A DNA stretch of 64,000 nucleotides from a candidate division KSB3 bacterium (GTDB taxonomy: Bacteria; Moduliflexota; Moduliflexia; Moduliflexales; Moduliflexaceae), in assembly GCA_002748425.1 (NCBI GenBank), contig PDSJ01000010.1:59643-123642 (forward strand). Reading direction: 5' to 3'. The notes beneath the pieces were generated by a model. It was not told where the DNA came from, did not search any database, and saw only the letters and a list, made by a program, of their open reading frames with translations. Positions 1-7,017 of the stretch are shown one piece after another (the first letter of the stretch is position 1; each line of letters begins with the position of its first letter). The position numbers and the translations under genes were made by a program.

Positions 1-16
1 CGGACACGTACAGAAT

Positions 17-586
17 CTATTTGCAGCAACGGAACCCGGCTCGGTTGCTGCTGGTATGCGGAGCATTGACCCAGAACTCCAGAGCACATTCTGCACAGCT
101 TTCGCTGCTCCAGGCCCCGCCGCGCACTTTTACACCTTCTTCCAAAGATCTCCCAACCCACTCCCAGACACTGCCGTTTAAATCGTAGACCCCATAGCCG
201 CTGACACAGCTTGTCGGATTTTCACCAATGCGGGTCGGCCCGTCAAAAGGACTTTCGGAATTACATTTTGTGCCGTCGTAGGTCGGCCCGTAGGGATAGC
301 GTAAGCCTCGAGGACCACGGCAGGCCTGCACCCATTCCTTGTCGGTACACAAGCGTTTCCCCCTGGACTCGCAGATCGCTTTGGCTTCCTGCCAGGTCAC
401 ATTGGTTTGCGGTAATTCTCCGATCGTATTCGGGTATTCATACTTATCCATATAAAAATTTCCGATCCGCACCATGTTCTCGGTATCCATCTGCTCCTGG
501 GCCGCAAGCTGACGGGAAGCCACGACACACGAACAGCTCAGAACGACTGCAATAACGGAAAATGCATGCAAGGATTTTTTCATCAT
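17..586 (-). CDS. secreted FGE/SUMF1-like (formylglycine-generating enzyme fold) domain protein
   Basis: The protein has a hydrophobic N-terminal export signal (MKKSLHAFSVIAVVLSCSC) with a possible lipobox at LSC-S, followed by a compact FGE-sulfatase (SUMF1/C-type-lectin fold) domain. Hallmarks are W-E-A-KAICE-RGKRLCTDKEW near the middle, DLNGSVWEWV, RGGAW and the closing AGFRCCK. It is short (about 190 residues) compared with true formylglycine-generating enzymes, and the catalytic cysteine pair cannot be assigned with confidence, so a structural or binding role in the periplasm is as likely as sulfatase activation. I place the start at the ATG pair ending at 586, because the signal peptide begins there; a GTG at 619 is in frame upstream. 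The stop lies 16 bases from the window edge. Confidence 0.75.
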   Translation of the reverse strand: MMKKSLHAFSVIAVVLSCSCVVASRQLAAQEQMDTENMVRIGNFYMDKYEYPNTIGELPQTNVTWQEAKAICESRGKRLCTDKEWVQACRGPRGLRYPYGPTYDGTKCNSESPFDGPTRIGENPTSCVSGYGVYDLNGSVWEWVGRSLEEGVKVRGGAWSSESCAECALEFWVNAPHTSSNRAGFRCCK

Positions 587-710
587 CTTTTTCACTGCCG
601 CTGACAATACGGAACCCACAGAAACGATTTCGTCTCTTTACTGCACGATTTTTCCGTATCCCCGCAGTATCAGCGATTCCATCAAGAGACTGTTTCCCAG
701 AAGATTAGTC

Positions 711-750
711 AAAAAAAACCCCGTCCGGAAGTCCGGACAGGGCTTTTTCA
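711..750 (-). terminator. Rho-independent terminator after the OmpA porin gene
   Basis: Read on the minus strand, a GC-rich stem (CCCTGTCCGG with CCGGACGGGG, loop ACTT) is followed by a run of eight T. It sits about 30 bases after the stop of the gene ending at 782. A shorter T run on the other strand means it could work in both directions. Confidence 0.85.
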
Positions 751-781
751 ACGAGAACACGACGATACAATCGTCTAGCGC

Positions 782-2314
782 TTAACGAAGACCGATAAGA
801 CGATTATCGGCAACAACTTTGACAAACTGAGCACGTCGGTTCTGTGCGCGGCCTGCATCAGTTTCATTGGAGGCGATCGGCACAGATTCGCCATAGGTTT
901 CACCGGCAATAATGCCTCTGGCCAGCTTTCTTGAGCTGACGATACGGGCCGGATCAATGCCTTCATCATAAACCAGATAGTACACTGCAGCGCGGGCGCG
1001 TCTATTCCCCAGCCCCATATTGTAATTTTCTGTGCCTATCCAGTCGGTATGTCCCTGCACTTCCAGGACAGTGTCTGTGCAGAGGCGCATATATTTACCA
1101 ATCCGTTTCAACGCTGCGATTGCTTCCGGCGTCAGGGTGGATTTATCAAAGTCGAAATGCGCCATCACCAGTGCCTGCCGGCAATCAAAACCCGCAGCAG
1201 CCGAAGGCGCTTCTTTGGGCGGACGCGGAATCTCCGATCCTGCGTTGGGCAAGGCAACAGGTGCATCAAGATCAACAGAAGGCCCTACCGGAACTTCCAC
1301 TTCCACTTCACGCACCGGGCTGTAAGTCAAACCCGCAGTATACCTGTAATGCGGTGATTCATACATCGGTTCTTCAGCAAAAATTCTTGAGCCGCCAGCG
1401 ACTGTCAGAGCAATGCCGTTTCCAAAACCAGCCCGCGCTCCTGCCATGAACATGCCACCGTCCTGCACAACATCCAACTCTTTGCCGTCTTCAAACATCG
1501 GAATATAGTCTTTATCTTCAAAAGAATGGTAGAAATTTGCTTCACCAAAGAGTTCGAACACGTTGTCTACGATCGGCAGCGCCAGCCCGGCCCCATAAAA
1601 CACTGTACTGCCGTATTCACGGAATAAGGGATTTGTTCCGAAACGCTCATATCGCGGACGCCGATACGCAGCGTTCACCTCGCTGAAATCACGGCGGTCC
1701 TGATCATAGTCAGTAGCAATTTGATATGCGGCCTGTCCGTAAAAACGAGCACTTCCCACTGCGGTTCCCATAGAAGCACCGACCCGGATTCTGGTGTTAT
1801 CAGCCCCAATCCCCTTTTCAGGATCGCTGCCTGTCGGTAAAAATACCTGAACATAGGGCGTAAACCAGTCACTTAACTGGTAGCGCATCCCAAGAGCCAG
1901 GTCTCCAAAACCACTTTCACTGACATCGTCCTGCACGGCAAGATCATTTGCAGCACGGCTGCTGGTCGAGGCTGTGGGAATTTTCAGAAAATTCATCGGA
2001 GCAGAAGCAAAAAGCTCCAGTCGATCGCTAAGACCGTAGGCACCGCCAACAGTCAGTTCCATGAGTTGAGGAAAGCGCGGATCGCCCGGCAGACAGAAAC
2101 GGCTGTAATCCATATAGAGACCGACTCCGAATCTCCCCTTATCATAGGTGGTCGGACTAAAAAGACTGTACAAACCAGCCGGCCCGAATTTTGTAGGAGT
2201 GTCTGACAGCCATTGTTCTTCTTTCAGACGCGGCAGTGTCTCCTGTGCGCCGGCAGCAGCGACCATCAGCCCCACAAACGCAAAAATCATTAAGATGCCA
2301 GAAATTTTTCGCAT
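782..2314 (-). CDS. outer-membrane beta-barrel protein with C-terminal OmpA peptidoglycan-binding domain
   Basis: This 510-residue protein starts with a signal peptide ending in AAAGAQ. About 300 residues rich in alternating aromatic and polar strands and in glycine follow, as expected for an outer-membrane barrel. A proline-rich linker (about 340-375) leads to an OmpA domain (about 380-505) with HFDFDKSTLTPEA, VQGHTDWIGTENYN, the RR-ARA helix and the closing AQNRRAQFVKV. The last domain binds peptidoglycan, so the protein probably ties the outer membrane to the wall. A perfect ribosome-binding site (AAGGAGGT) precedes the ATG at 2314. A consensus sigma-70 promoter lies at 2418-2446 and a terminator at 711-750, so it is a single-gene unit. 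The barrel specificity is unknown. Confidence 0.88.
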   Translation of the reverse strand: MRKISGILMIFAFVGLMVAAAGAQETLPRLKEEQWLSDTPTKFGPAGLYSLFSPTTYDKGRFGVGLYMDYSRFCLPGDPRFPQLMELTVGGAYGLSDRLELFASAPMNFLKIPTASTSSRAANDLAVQDDVSESGFGDLALGMRYQLSDWFTPYVQVFLPTGSDPEKGIGADNTRIRVGASMGTAVGSARFYGQAAYQIATDYDQDRRDFSEVNAAYRRPRYERFGTNPLFREYGSTVFYGAGLALPIVDNVFELFGEANFYHSFEDKDYIPMFEDGKELDVVQDGGMFMAGARAGFGNGIALTVAGGSRIFAEEPMYESPHYRYTAGLTYSPVREVEVEVPVGPSVDLDAPVALPNAGSEIPRPPKEAPSAAAGFDCRQALVMAHFDFDKSTLTPEAIAALKRIGKYMRLCTDTVLEVQGHTDWIGTENYNMGLGNRRARAAVYYLVYDEGIDPARIVSSRKLARGIIAGETYGESVPIASNETDAGRAQNRRAQFVKVVADNRLIGLR

Positions 2315-2417
2315 TCTGGATACCTCCTTACATGAATGAAAAGTTTAGATGATGTATGACTCTATAGAACAACAACAGTTCGAAAAATCATAAATATAAG
2401 ACAGTCTACATAAAAAA

Positions 2418-2446
2418 AGTATAAAAAAGCCTCGCGTTGTTGTCAA
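2418..2446 (-). promoter_or_regulatory. sigma-70 promoter of the OmpA porin gene
   Basis: On the minus strand TTGACA (2441-2446) and TATACT (2418-2423) are separated by exactly 17 bases, about 105 bases upstream of the ATG. A second TTGACA occurs upstream (near 2549-2554) with only a weak -10, so a tandem promoter is possible. Confidence 0.85.
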
Positions 2447-2776
2447 GTCTTTTTTGGAGAATAATTCATGAATTCCGACAGACGTTTCTTTCTCCAGAAG
2501 ATTTTCTTGCAACACAAGCTAAACTCTATGTCTGCCAGGCACATTGTCAAGTCTTTTTTCTGCTTTCCGTGAAATTTTCCCGAAATATTTTGCGAAAAAT
2601 TGCTTGACTTTAATAAGGCGACGACTCAGCAAGACATCAGGTGCTATGTCTCCGGACGAATCTCCTGACAGCCCTTTGTGGAAAGAGCTTCATAAAAACG
2701 TGCTCATCTGAAAAATTGAGGGGCCGGAGCTCCATATCACACAGATCTCGCTGAATTGGCCGAAATATCATGAGTG
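2447..2776. other. intergenic region between divergent ompA-type gene and rpmB
   Basis: AT-rich stretch between two divergent genes. It holds the possible second minus-strand promoter. On the plus strand, facing rpmB, there is a TTGACT element near 2603 with no convincing -10 box. I see no gene or recognisable RNA. The palindrome GGAGCTCC near 2727 is too short to interpret. Confidence 0.5.
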
Positions 2777-2788
2777 GAGGTGAAGAGT

Positions 2789-2983
2789 ATGTCAAGACGT
2801 TGTGACGTGTGTGGAAAAGGTCCGCAATTCGGACATGCAGTCAGCCATGCGCACAATTTAACCAAACGGCGCTGGAATCCAAACCTGCAAAAAGTTCGTG
2901 CAGTAGTCAACGGATCGGTAAAGCGCATGAAAGTTTGTACGCGCTGCCTGCGTTCAGGTAAGATCCAGAAAGCCGTCCGCTAG
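2789..2983 (+). CDS. rpmB: 50S ribosomal protein L28
   Basis: The 64-residue product begins [16 protein letters not shown] and has the L28 pattern: [14 protein letters not shown], then [19 protein letters not shown]. Two CxxC pairs (CDVC and CTRC) mark this as the zinc-binding form of L28. It is a component of the large ribosomal subunit. The ATG at 2789 is preceded at proper spacing by GGAGGTGA; an in-frame GTG at 2774 lies just before that site and is not the start. A strong terminator follows at 3004-3049, so the gene is transcribed alone. Confidence 0.97.
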   Translation: MSRRCDVCGKGPQFGHAVSHAHNLTKRRWNPNLQKVRAVVNGSVKRMKVCTRCLRSGKIQKAVR

Positions 2984-3003
2984 CGCGAAACAGCAGCACG
3001 GTA

Positions 3004-3049
3004 CAGGCCGTCAGACTCCTGAAGAGTCTCTGACGGCCTGTTTTCTTTT
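3004..3049 (+). terminator. Rho-independent terminator of rpmB
   Basis: The inverted repeat CAGGCCGTCAG / CTGACGGCCTG with a short loop is followed by TTTTCTTTT, immediately downstream of rpmB. Confidence 0.9.
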
Positions 3050-3191
3050 CCCGCAGCATCTGCACGTTTCTGCATGCCTGCCGCTGAAACAGCCGCCTGT
3101 TTGTCGTCTCCAGGCAAAAAAGTGGAAAAATTTTCTTGCAGAAAACTCTTCAGGAAAGTAGAGGACCTGAAGTAAGGAGTGATACAGGATC

Positions 3192-4562
3192 ATGAACGTA
3201 TTTCTGACGATAACACCGTGCTGGACCAAAAAACTTGTTCGACAGCTTCTCCCGGGGATCGTTTTCGCCGTTCTGCTGATCAGGCTGCCTCTGACAGCCT
3301 GCGCCGCCCAAGTCTATACCATTCCGATCAAAGGTCCGATCGATCGCGGATTCGCGTCCTATGTGCTGCGTGTCCTGGAACACGTCGGCAATGCAGACGC
3401 TGTTATCCTGGACCTCAATACCCCGGGAGGACTTGTGGACGAAGCCCTCCAAATTCGAGACGCCCTCGTGAGCACTGAGATCACGACAATCGCCTACATT
3501 AACAAACGCGCGATTTCGGCTGGTGCGTTGATCGCCCTTGCTGCGGACCATATTGTGATGAGTCCTGCTTCGTCAATCGGGGCTTCAACACCGATTCAGA
3601 TCGATCTGTCCGGACAGGGCAGACCGGTCAGTGAAAAATATTTGTCCTATTTTCGAGCGGAAATGCGTTCAACTGCCGAAGAAAAAGGCCGACGCGGCGA
3701 CATTGCCGAAGCCATGGTGGATGCGGCCATTGCAATCGACGGCGTAACTGAATCAGGCAAGCTCCTGACTTTGACCACTGATGAAGCCTTGAGCTATGAA
3801 ATCGCCGAAGCCCGGATCAGCAGCTTGTCTGGAGTATTGGAGCGCTTCGACCTGAAAGGGGCTGAAATCGTAACGCCCGGCAGGAACTGGGCTGAACAAT
3901 CGGTCCGCGTCCTGACTCATCCAGCTATCAGCATCATTCTCATGGCCGCAGGCTTTCTGGGCCTCTTTCTCGAATTCAAAACTCCTGGGTTCGGGCTCGG
4001 CGGGATTGTCGGGGCGATCTGTCTGGCACTCTTTTTCTGGGGCCATTTCCTGATCCGCCTTGCCGGCTGGGAGGAGCTGATTTTGTTCAGCGCCGGCGTG
4101 ATTCTCCTGATGCTGGAAATATTCGTCATCCCCGGATTTGGCCTGGCCGGCATTCTCGGTATTCTTGCCATCTTTGCCGCTCTGGCCCTGGCCATGGTCG
4201 GCCGTTTTGACCTGCTTACCATTCAGGATATTGTGCGCACAGCCTTAGCACGGGTGTTAATCGCTTTTCTGGGCAGCGCAATCCTCTCGATCATGCTGCT
4301 CAAGTTTTTTCCGGGAACCGCTATGGGCAGACGGATTCTCCTGGAAGAGAGTGAAGAAGGCTTTGTGGCTCAAAAGCCTGACCGCTCCGGCCTGATCGGA
4401 AAAATCGGCGTTGCGCTCACCCCTTTGCATCCTTCAGGAACCATGCTGCTGGGGCACACACGCTATGATGTCGTCAGTGAAGGCGGCTTTATCGACAAAG
4501 ATCGCCGCATCGTTGTGCTAGACGTAGAAGGCGTGCGAATTATCGTACGAGAACATGAATAA
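3192..4562 (+). CDS. nfeD: NfeD-family membrane serine protease (ClpP-class)
   Basis: The 456-residue protein has a signal/anchor segment (about 15-38), then a ClpP/crotonase-fold protease domain (about 40-225) with LNTPGG and the catalytic serine in KRAISAGAL (S109). A lysine at about 149 (PVSEKYLSY) lies at the distance seen in the stomatin-clipping protease of Pyrococcus. Next come four or five membrane segments (about 232-365) and a C-terminal NfeDC OB-fold domain (from about 385). Long NfeD proteins are encoded beside flotillin or stomatin partners, as here: floA starts 28 bases later. The expected role is quality control or processing within flotillin membrane microdomains. GGAG precedes the ATG at somewhat long spacing. 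Confidence 0.92.
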   Translation: MNVFLTITPCWTKKLVRQLLPGIVFAVLLIRLPLTACAAQVYTIPIKGPIDRGFASYVLRVLEHVGNADAVILDLNTPGGLVDEALQIRDALVSTEITTIAYINKRAISAGALIALAADHIVMSPASSIGASTPIQIDLSGQGRPVSEKYLSYFRAEMRSTAEEKGRRGDIAEAMVDAAIAIDGVTESGKLLTLTTDEALSYEIAEARISSLSGVLERFDLKGAEIVTPGRNWAEQSVRVLTHPAISIILMAAGFLGLFLEFKTPGFGLGGIVGAICLALFFWGHFLIRLAGWEELILFSAGVILLMLEIFVIPGFGLAGILGILAIFAALALAMVGRFDLLTIQDIVRTALARVLIAFLGSAILSIMLLKFFPGTAMGRRILLEESEEGFVAQKPDRSGLIGKIGVALTPLHPSGTMLLGHTRYDVVSEGGFIDKDRRIVVLDVEGVRIIVREHE

Positions 4563-4590
4563 CAGATAGACCAACAGGAGGGAACTCGAT

Positions 4591-5622
4591 ATGGGATTTG
4601 AAGTTGGAGGAGTTGTACTGATTGCCCTGATTATTATTGGATTTTTCATTTTTTTGTCAGTAGTACCTTTAGGCTTATGGTTTACAGCCCTGTTTGCAGG
4701 TGCGCCCGTGGGATTGTTCAAACTGGTGGGAATGCGTTTGCGCCGCGTTCCGCCGAAATTGATCGTCAAACAATATATCACGTCTCGGAAAGCCGGCTTA
4801 GGCATCACAACAAACGATCTGGAAACGCATTATCTGGCTGCCGGCGGAAACCGCGATGCCGAGTTTCATGTGACTCAGGTCGTCAACGCAATGATCTCGG
4901 CTGATAAAGCCGGTATTGAGCTGGATTTCAAAACCGCGACCGCGATCGATCTGGCCGGACGCGACGTGCTGGAAGCCGTGCAGATGAGCGTGAAGCCGAA
5001 GATTATCACCACGCCGAAAATTGCTGCGGTCGCCAAAGACGGCATCCAGTTGACCGCGATCTCCCGGGTGACTGTGCGGGCGATGATCGAGCGTCTGGTC
5101 GGCGGCGCCGGCGAAGACACCATTGTTGCCAGAGTCGGCGAAGGAATCGTCACGACTATCGGCTCAGCCTCCAGTCATAAAGATGTGCTGGAAAACCCGG
5201 ACCTGATTTCCAAACGTGTGCTCGAAAAAGGCCTGGATCACGGAACAGCCTTTGAAATTCTCTCCATTGATATTGCCGACGTGGATGTGGGCAATAATAT
5301 CGGCGCCAAACTGCAAACCGCGCAAGCCGAAGCCGATAAAAAAATCGCTCAGGCCAAAGCTGAAAGCCGCCGGGCTATGGCCGTGGCCCAGGAACAGGAA
5401 ATGAAAGCCAACGCCCAGGCCATGCGCGCCAAAGTCATCGAGGCCGAAGCCGAGGTCCCGTTGGCAATGTCGCAAGCCTTGCGGGAAGGCAGAATCGGGG
5501 TGATGGATTATTACAATCTGAAAAATACCGTCGCTGATACAGATATGCGCCAGTCAATTTCGGACATGGGCCGCGCTGAAGCCCAGCAACAGCGGCACGA
5601 CCACGACCGGGAAGATCGCTAA
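4591..5622 (+). CDS. floA: flotillin-like protein FloA
   Basis: The 343-residue protein has a membrane hairpin at residues 7-48, the UPF0365/FloA-specific segment [19 protein letters not shown], an SPFH-type domain ([50 protein letters not shown]) and an Ala/Glu/Lys coiled coil (about 245-300) that drives oligomerisation. FloA scaffolds bacterial membrane microdomains and affects fluidity and signalling. A strong GGAGGG ribosome-binding site precedes the ATG. It lies between nfeD and a small membrane protein, as in the yqeZ-yqfA-yqfB operon of Bacillus. Confidence 0.95.
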   Translation: MGFEVGGVVLIALIIIGFFIFLSVVPLGLWFTALFAGAPVGLFKLVGMRLRRVPPKLIVKQYITSRKAGLGITTNDLETHYLAAGGNRDAEFHVTQVVNAMISADKAGIELDFKTATAIDLAGRDVLEAVQMSVKPKIITTPKIAAVAKDGIQLTAISRVTVRAMIERLVGGAGEDTIVARVGEGIVTTIGSASSHKDVLENPDLISKRVLEKGLDHGTAFEILSIDIADVDVGNNIGAKLQTAQAEADKKIAQAKAESRRAMAVAQEQEMKANAQAMRAKVIEAEAEVPLAMSQALREGRIGVMDYYNLKNTVADTDMRQSISDMGRAEAQQQRHDHDREDR

Positions 5623-5661
5623 ACACCGCCTTCGGCACGATCAGCAGGAGGACCCGTTGTT

Positions 5662-6120
5662 ATGAATGGATTGTTTTATCTCATCGTTGTATATCTGATT
5701 TTCTCCAGCTTTGGCAGCGTTGTTAAAAAGCTCCAGCAGCAAACTTCCAGCCAGCAGCCGGCCCACAAGTCCTCAGAGCCGCAACTGGATACAGCGCGCG
5801 AAGACGCTCATCTGCCTGAGGCGGCTCTTAAGCTTGAACTTGATGAAAGCGTAATATATCAGGCGCAAGACAGTGCAGACCCTCATCTCTGCGAGGGAAC
5901 TCTCGACCCTGAGGATGATGAAATCGCATTTCACGCGCAAGACGTTTCAGTGGAAGCGATTCCTGAGCTTGTGCCCCAGCCGCCAGCAGGGTCCGCGAAA
6001 AAGCGCCCTCATGCGCTGTCATGGCTGCCTCTTGATGGTCCGAACTCGCTCAAAGGCATCGTGCTTGCCGAGATCCTTGGCCCGCCTGTCAGCCGGCGCT
6101 CGCACAGCACACGCAACTAA
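5662..6120 (+). CDS. small membrane-anchored protein of the nfeD-floA operon, function unknown
   Basis: This 152-residue protein has one N-terminal hydrophobic segment (NGLFYLIVVYLIFSSFGSVV) followed by a Gln-rich and then acidic, low-complexity tail. A near-consensus AGGAGG site precedes the ATG and the gene starts 39 bases after floA, so it is the third gene of the operon. The tail ends with a basic-hydrophobic segment (LNGPNSLKG-like; SLKGIVLAEILGPPVSRR) that could be a docking motif. I do not recognise a family. Position suggests a partner of the flotillin/NfeD complex, which is inference. Confidence 0.75.
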   Translation: MNGLFYLIVVYLIFSSFGSVVKKLQQQTSSQQPAHKSSEPQLDTAREDAHLPEAALKLELDESVIYQAQDSADPHLCEGTLDPEDDEIAFHAQDVSVEAIPELVPQPPAGSAKKRPHALSWLPLDGPNSLKGIVLAEILGPPVSRRSHSTRN

Positions 6121-6149
6121 GCTCTGTCTGCCTGAGCATCGACGCACCC

Positions 6150-6183
6150 GAGCGTCTTGCGCGCAGAGAGGCGCAAGACGCTC
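6150..6183. terminator. bidirectional hairpin between convergent genes
   Basis: A perfect 13-base-pair inverted repeat (GAGCGTCTTGCGC at 6150-6162 and its complement at 6171-6183, 8-base loop) lies between the ends of the floA operon and the nitroreductase gene. There is no T tract on either side, so it may stabilise the RNA ends rather than terminate by itself. Confidence 0.55.
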
Positions 6184-6195
6184 AGCGCTCCGGAC

Positions 6196-6720
6196 TCATG
6201 TCTTGTCATGTGGCCAGCGCTCGTCATAAATCAGCGTATGCAGATCTTTACGCGTTTTGGGACCAGCCGTGTCAGCCGGATAGCCGAGCGGCGTAAAGGC
6301 GATCGGTTCGACTTCCTCTGGCAAGGCCAGAAACGCGCGGGCAGCAGCCACGTCAAAAGCGCCGATCCAGCAGCTTCCAAGTCCTTCATTGGCAGCAGCC
6401 AGGATCAGATGATCCATCACAATCGCCACATCAACGTCATTGTAATTTTTGCCGTCTCTGCGGACCCAGTTCTCCTGCGGCAGACCGCAAGCGCACAAAA
6501 GCAGCGGCGCCTGCGTAAACCAGGGCTGGGCATAGATTGCGCTCAGGGCCCTTTCCCTGCCGGCTGTGTGAATCAGGATCAATCGAAAACTCTGACGGTT
6601 TGCAGCAGTCGGAGCCAGTCTGGCGGCGTCGAGAATTCTCTGCAATTTGTCAGCGTCAACAGGGTCAGACTTATACGCCCGCACGCTGTAACGCGCTCTA
6701 AGAAGATCGTTAAATTCCAT
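6196..6720 (-). CDS. nitroreductase-family flavoprotein
   Basis: The 174-residue protein matches FMN-dependent nitroreductases: MEFNDLLRARYSVRAYKSDPVD at the start (FMN-phosphate-binding Arg residues), ARLAPTAANRQSFRLI, the central acidic helix VDVAIVMDHLILAAANEGLGSCWIGAF, and LPEEVEPIAFTPLGYP. Such enzymes reduce nitro compounds, quinones or flavins with NAD(P)H; the substrate cannot be read from sequence. I chose the ATG at 6720 because the family motif starts there and AAGGAG lies at good spacing upstream. The open frame runs on to 6915, but that part does not resemble the family. Confidence 0.88.
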   Translation of the reverse strand: MEFNDLLRARYSVRAYKSDPVDADKLQRILDAARLAPTAANRQSFRLILIHTAGRERALSAIYAQPWFTQAPLLLCACGLPQENWVRRDGKNYNDVDVAIVMDHLILAAANEGLGSCWIGAFDVAAARAFLALPEEVEPIAFTPLGYPADTAGPKTRKDLHTLIYDERWPHDKT

Positions 6721-6859
6721 ACAAAAACGCTCCTTGTGTTCATTGCACGATCTGAGGTGCCGGTTCATGAAGAGATCGGTTCGCTGAAACAGGTTCTGCT
6801 CTCTTGTCACACAAGCAGGCTGATTAGCCGCAGAACTCAGTACTGCGCGGCATTGCCTC

Positions 6860-6889
6860 AAAAAAAATTTCGCCGGGCTCACGCCCGGC
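6860..6889 (-). terminator. terminator / hairpin downstream of the NACHT gene
   Basis: On the minus strand GCCGGGC-GTGA-GCCCGGC is followed by GAAA and a run of eight T, about 50 bases after the NACHT stop codon. It looks like an ordinary Rho-independent terminator. Diversity-generating retroelement targets also often carry a short-loop hairpin just after the variable region, so a second role is possible. Confidence 0.85.
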
Positions 6890-6936
6890 CCGCTAAAAAA
6901 CCTCAAATGAATCAACGCGCCAAAGATTCAAACAGG

Positions 6937-7017
6937 TCAGGAACGAACACACCGAACGTAGCCGCCGTACTGGAAGTAGCCCCAGTGCACGCCGCCGCCG
7001 CTGAAATTGACGCCCCA
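6937..7017 (-). other. candidate DGR variable region (VR) at the 3-prime end of the NACHT gene
   Basis: In the 16 codons between the conserved Asn (AAT, 7006-7008) and the YVRCVRS end, 13 codons end in C and three in G (TTC, AGC, GGC, CAC, TAC, CAG, TGG, GTG). Upstream codons use all third bases. This is the pattern made when a template repeat rich in AAC/AAG codons is copied with adenine-specific mutagenesis. Location at the end of a lectin-fold domain also fits. No reverse transcriptase, accessory gene or template repeat is visible in this window, so the source would be elsewhere. Confidence 0.55.
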
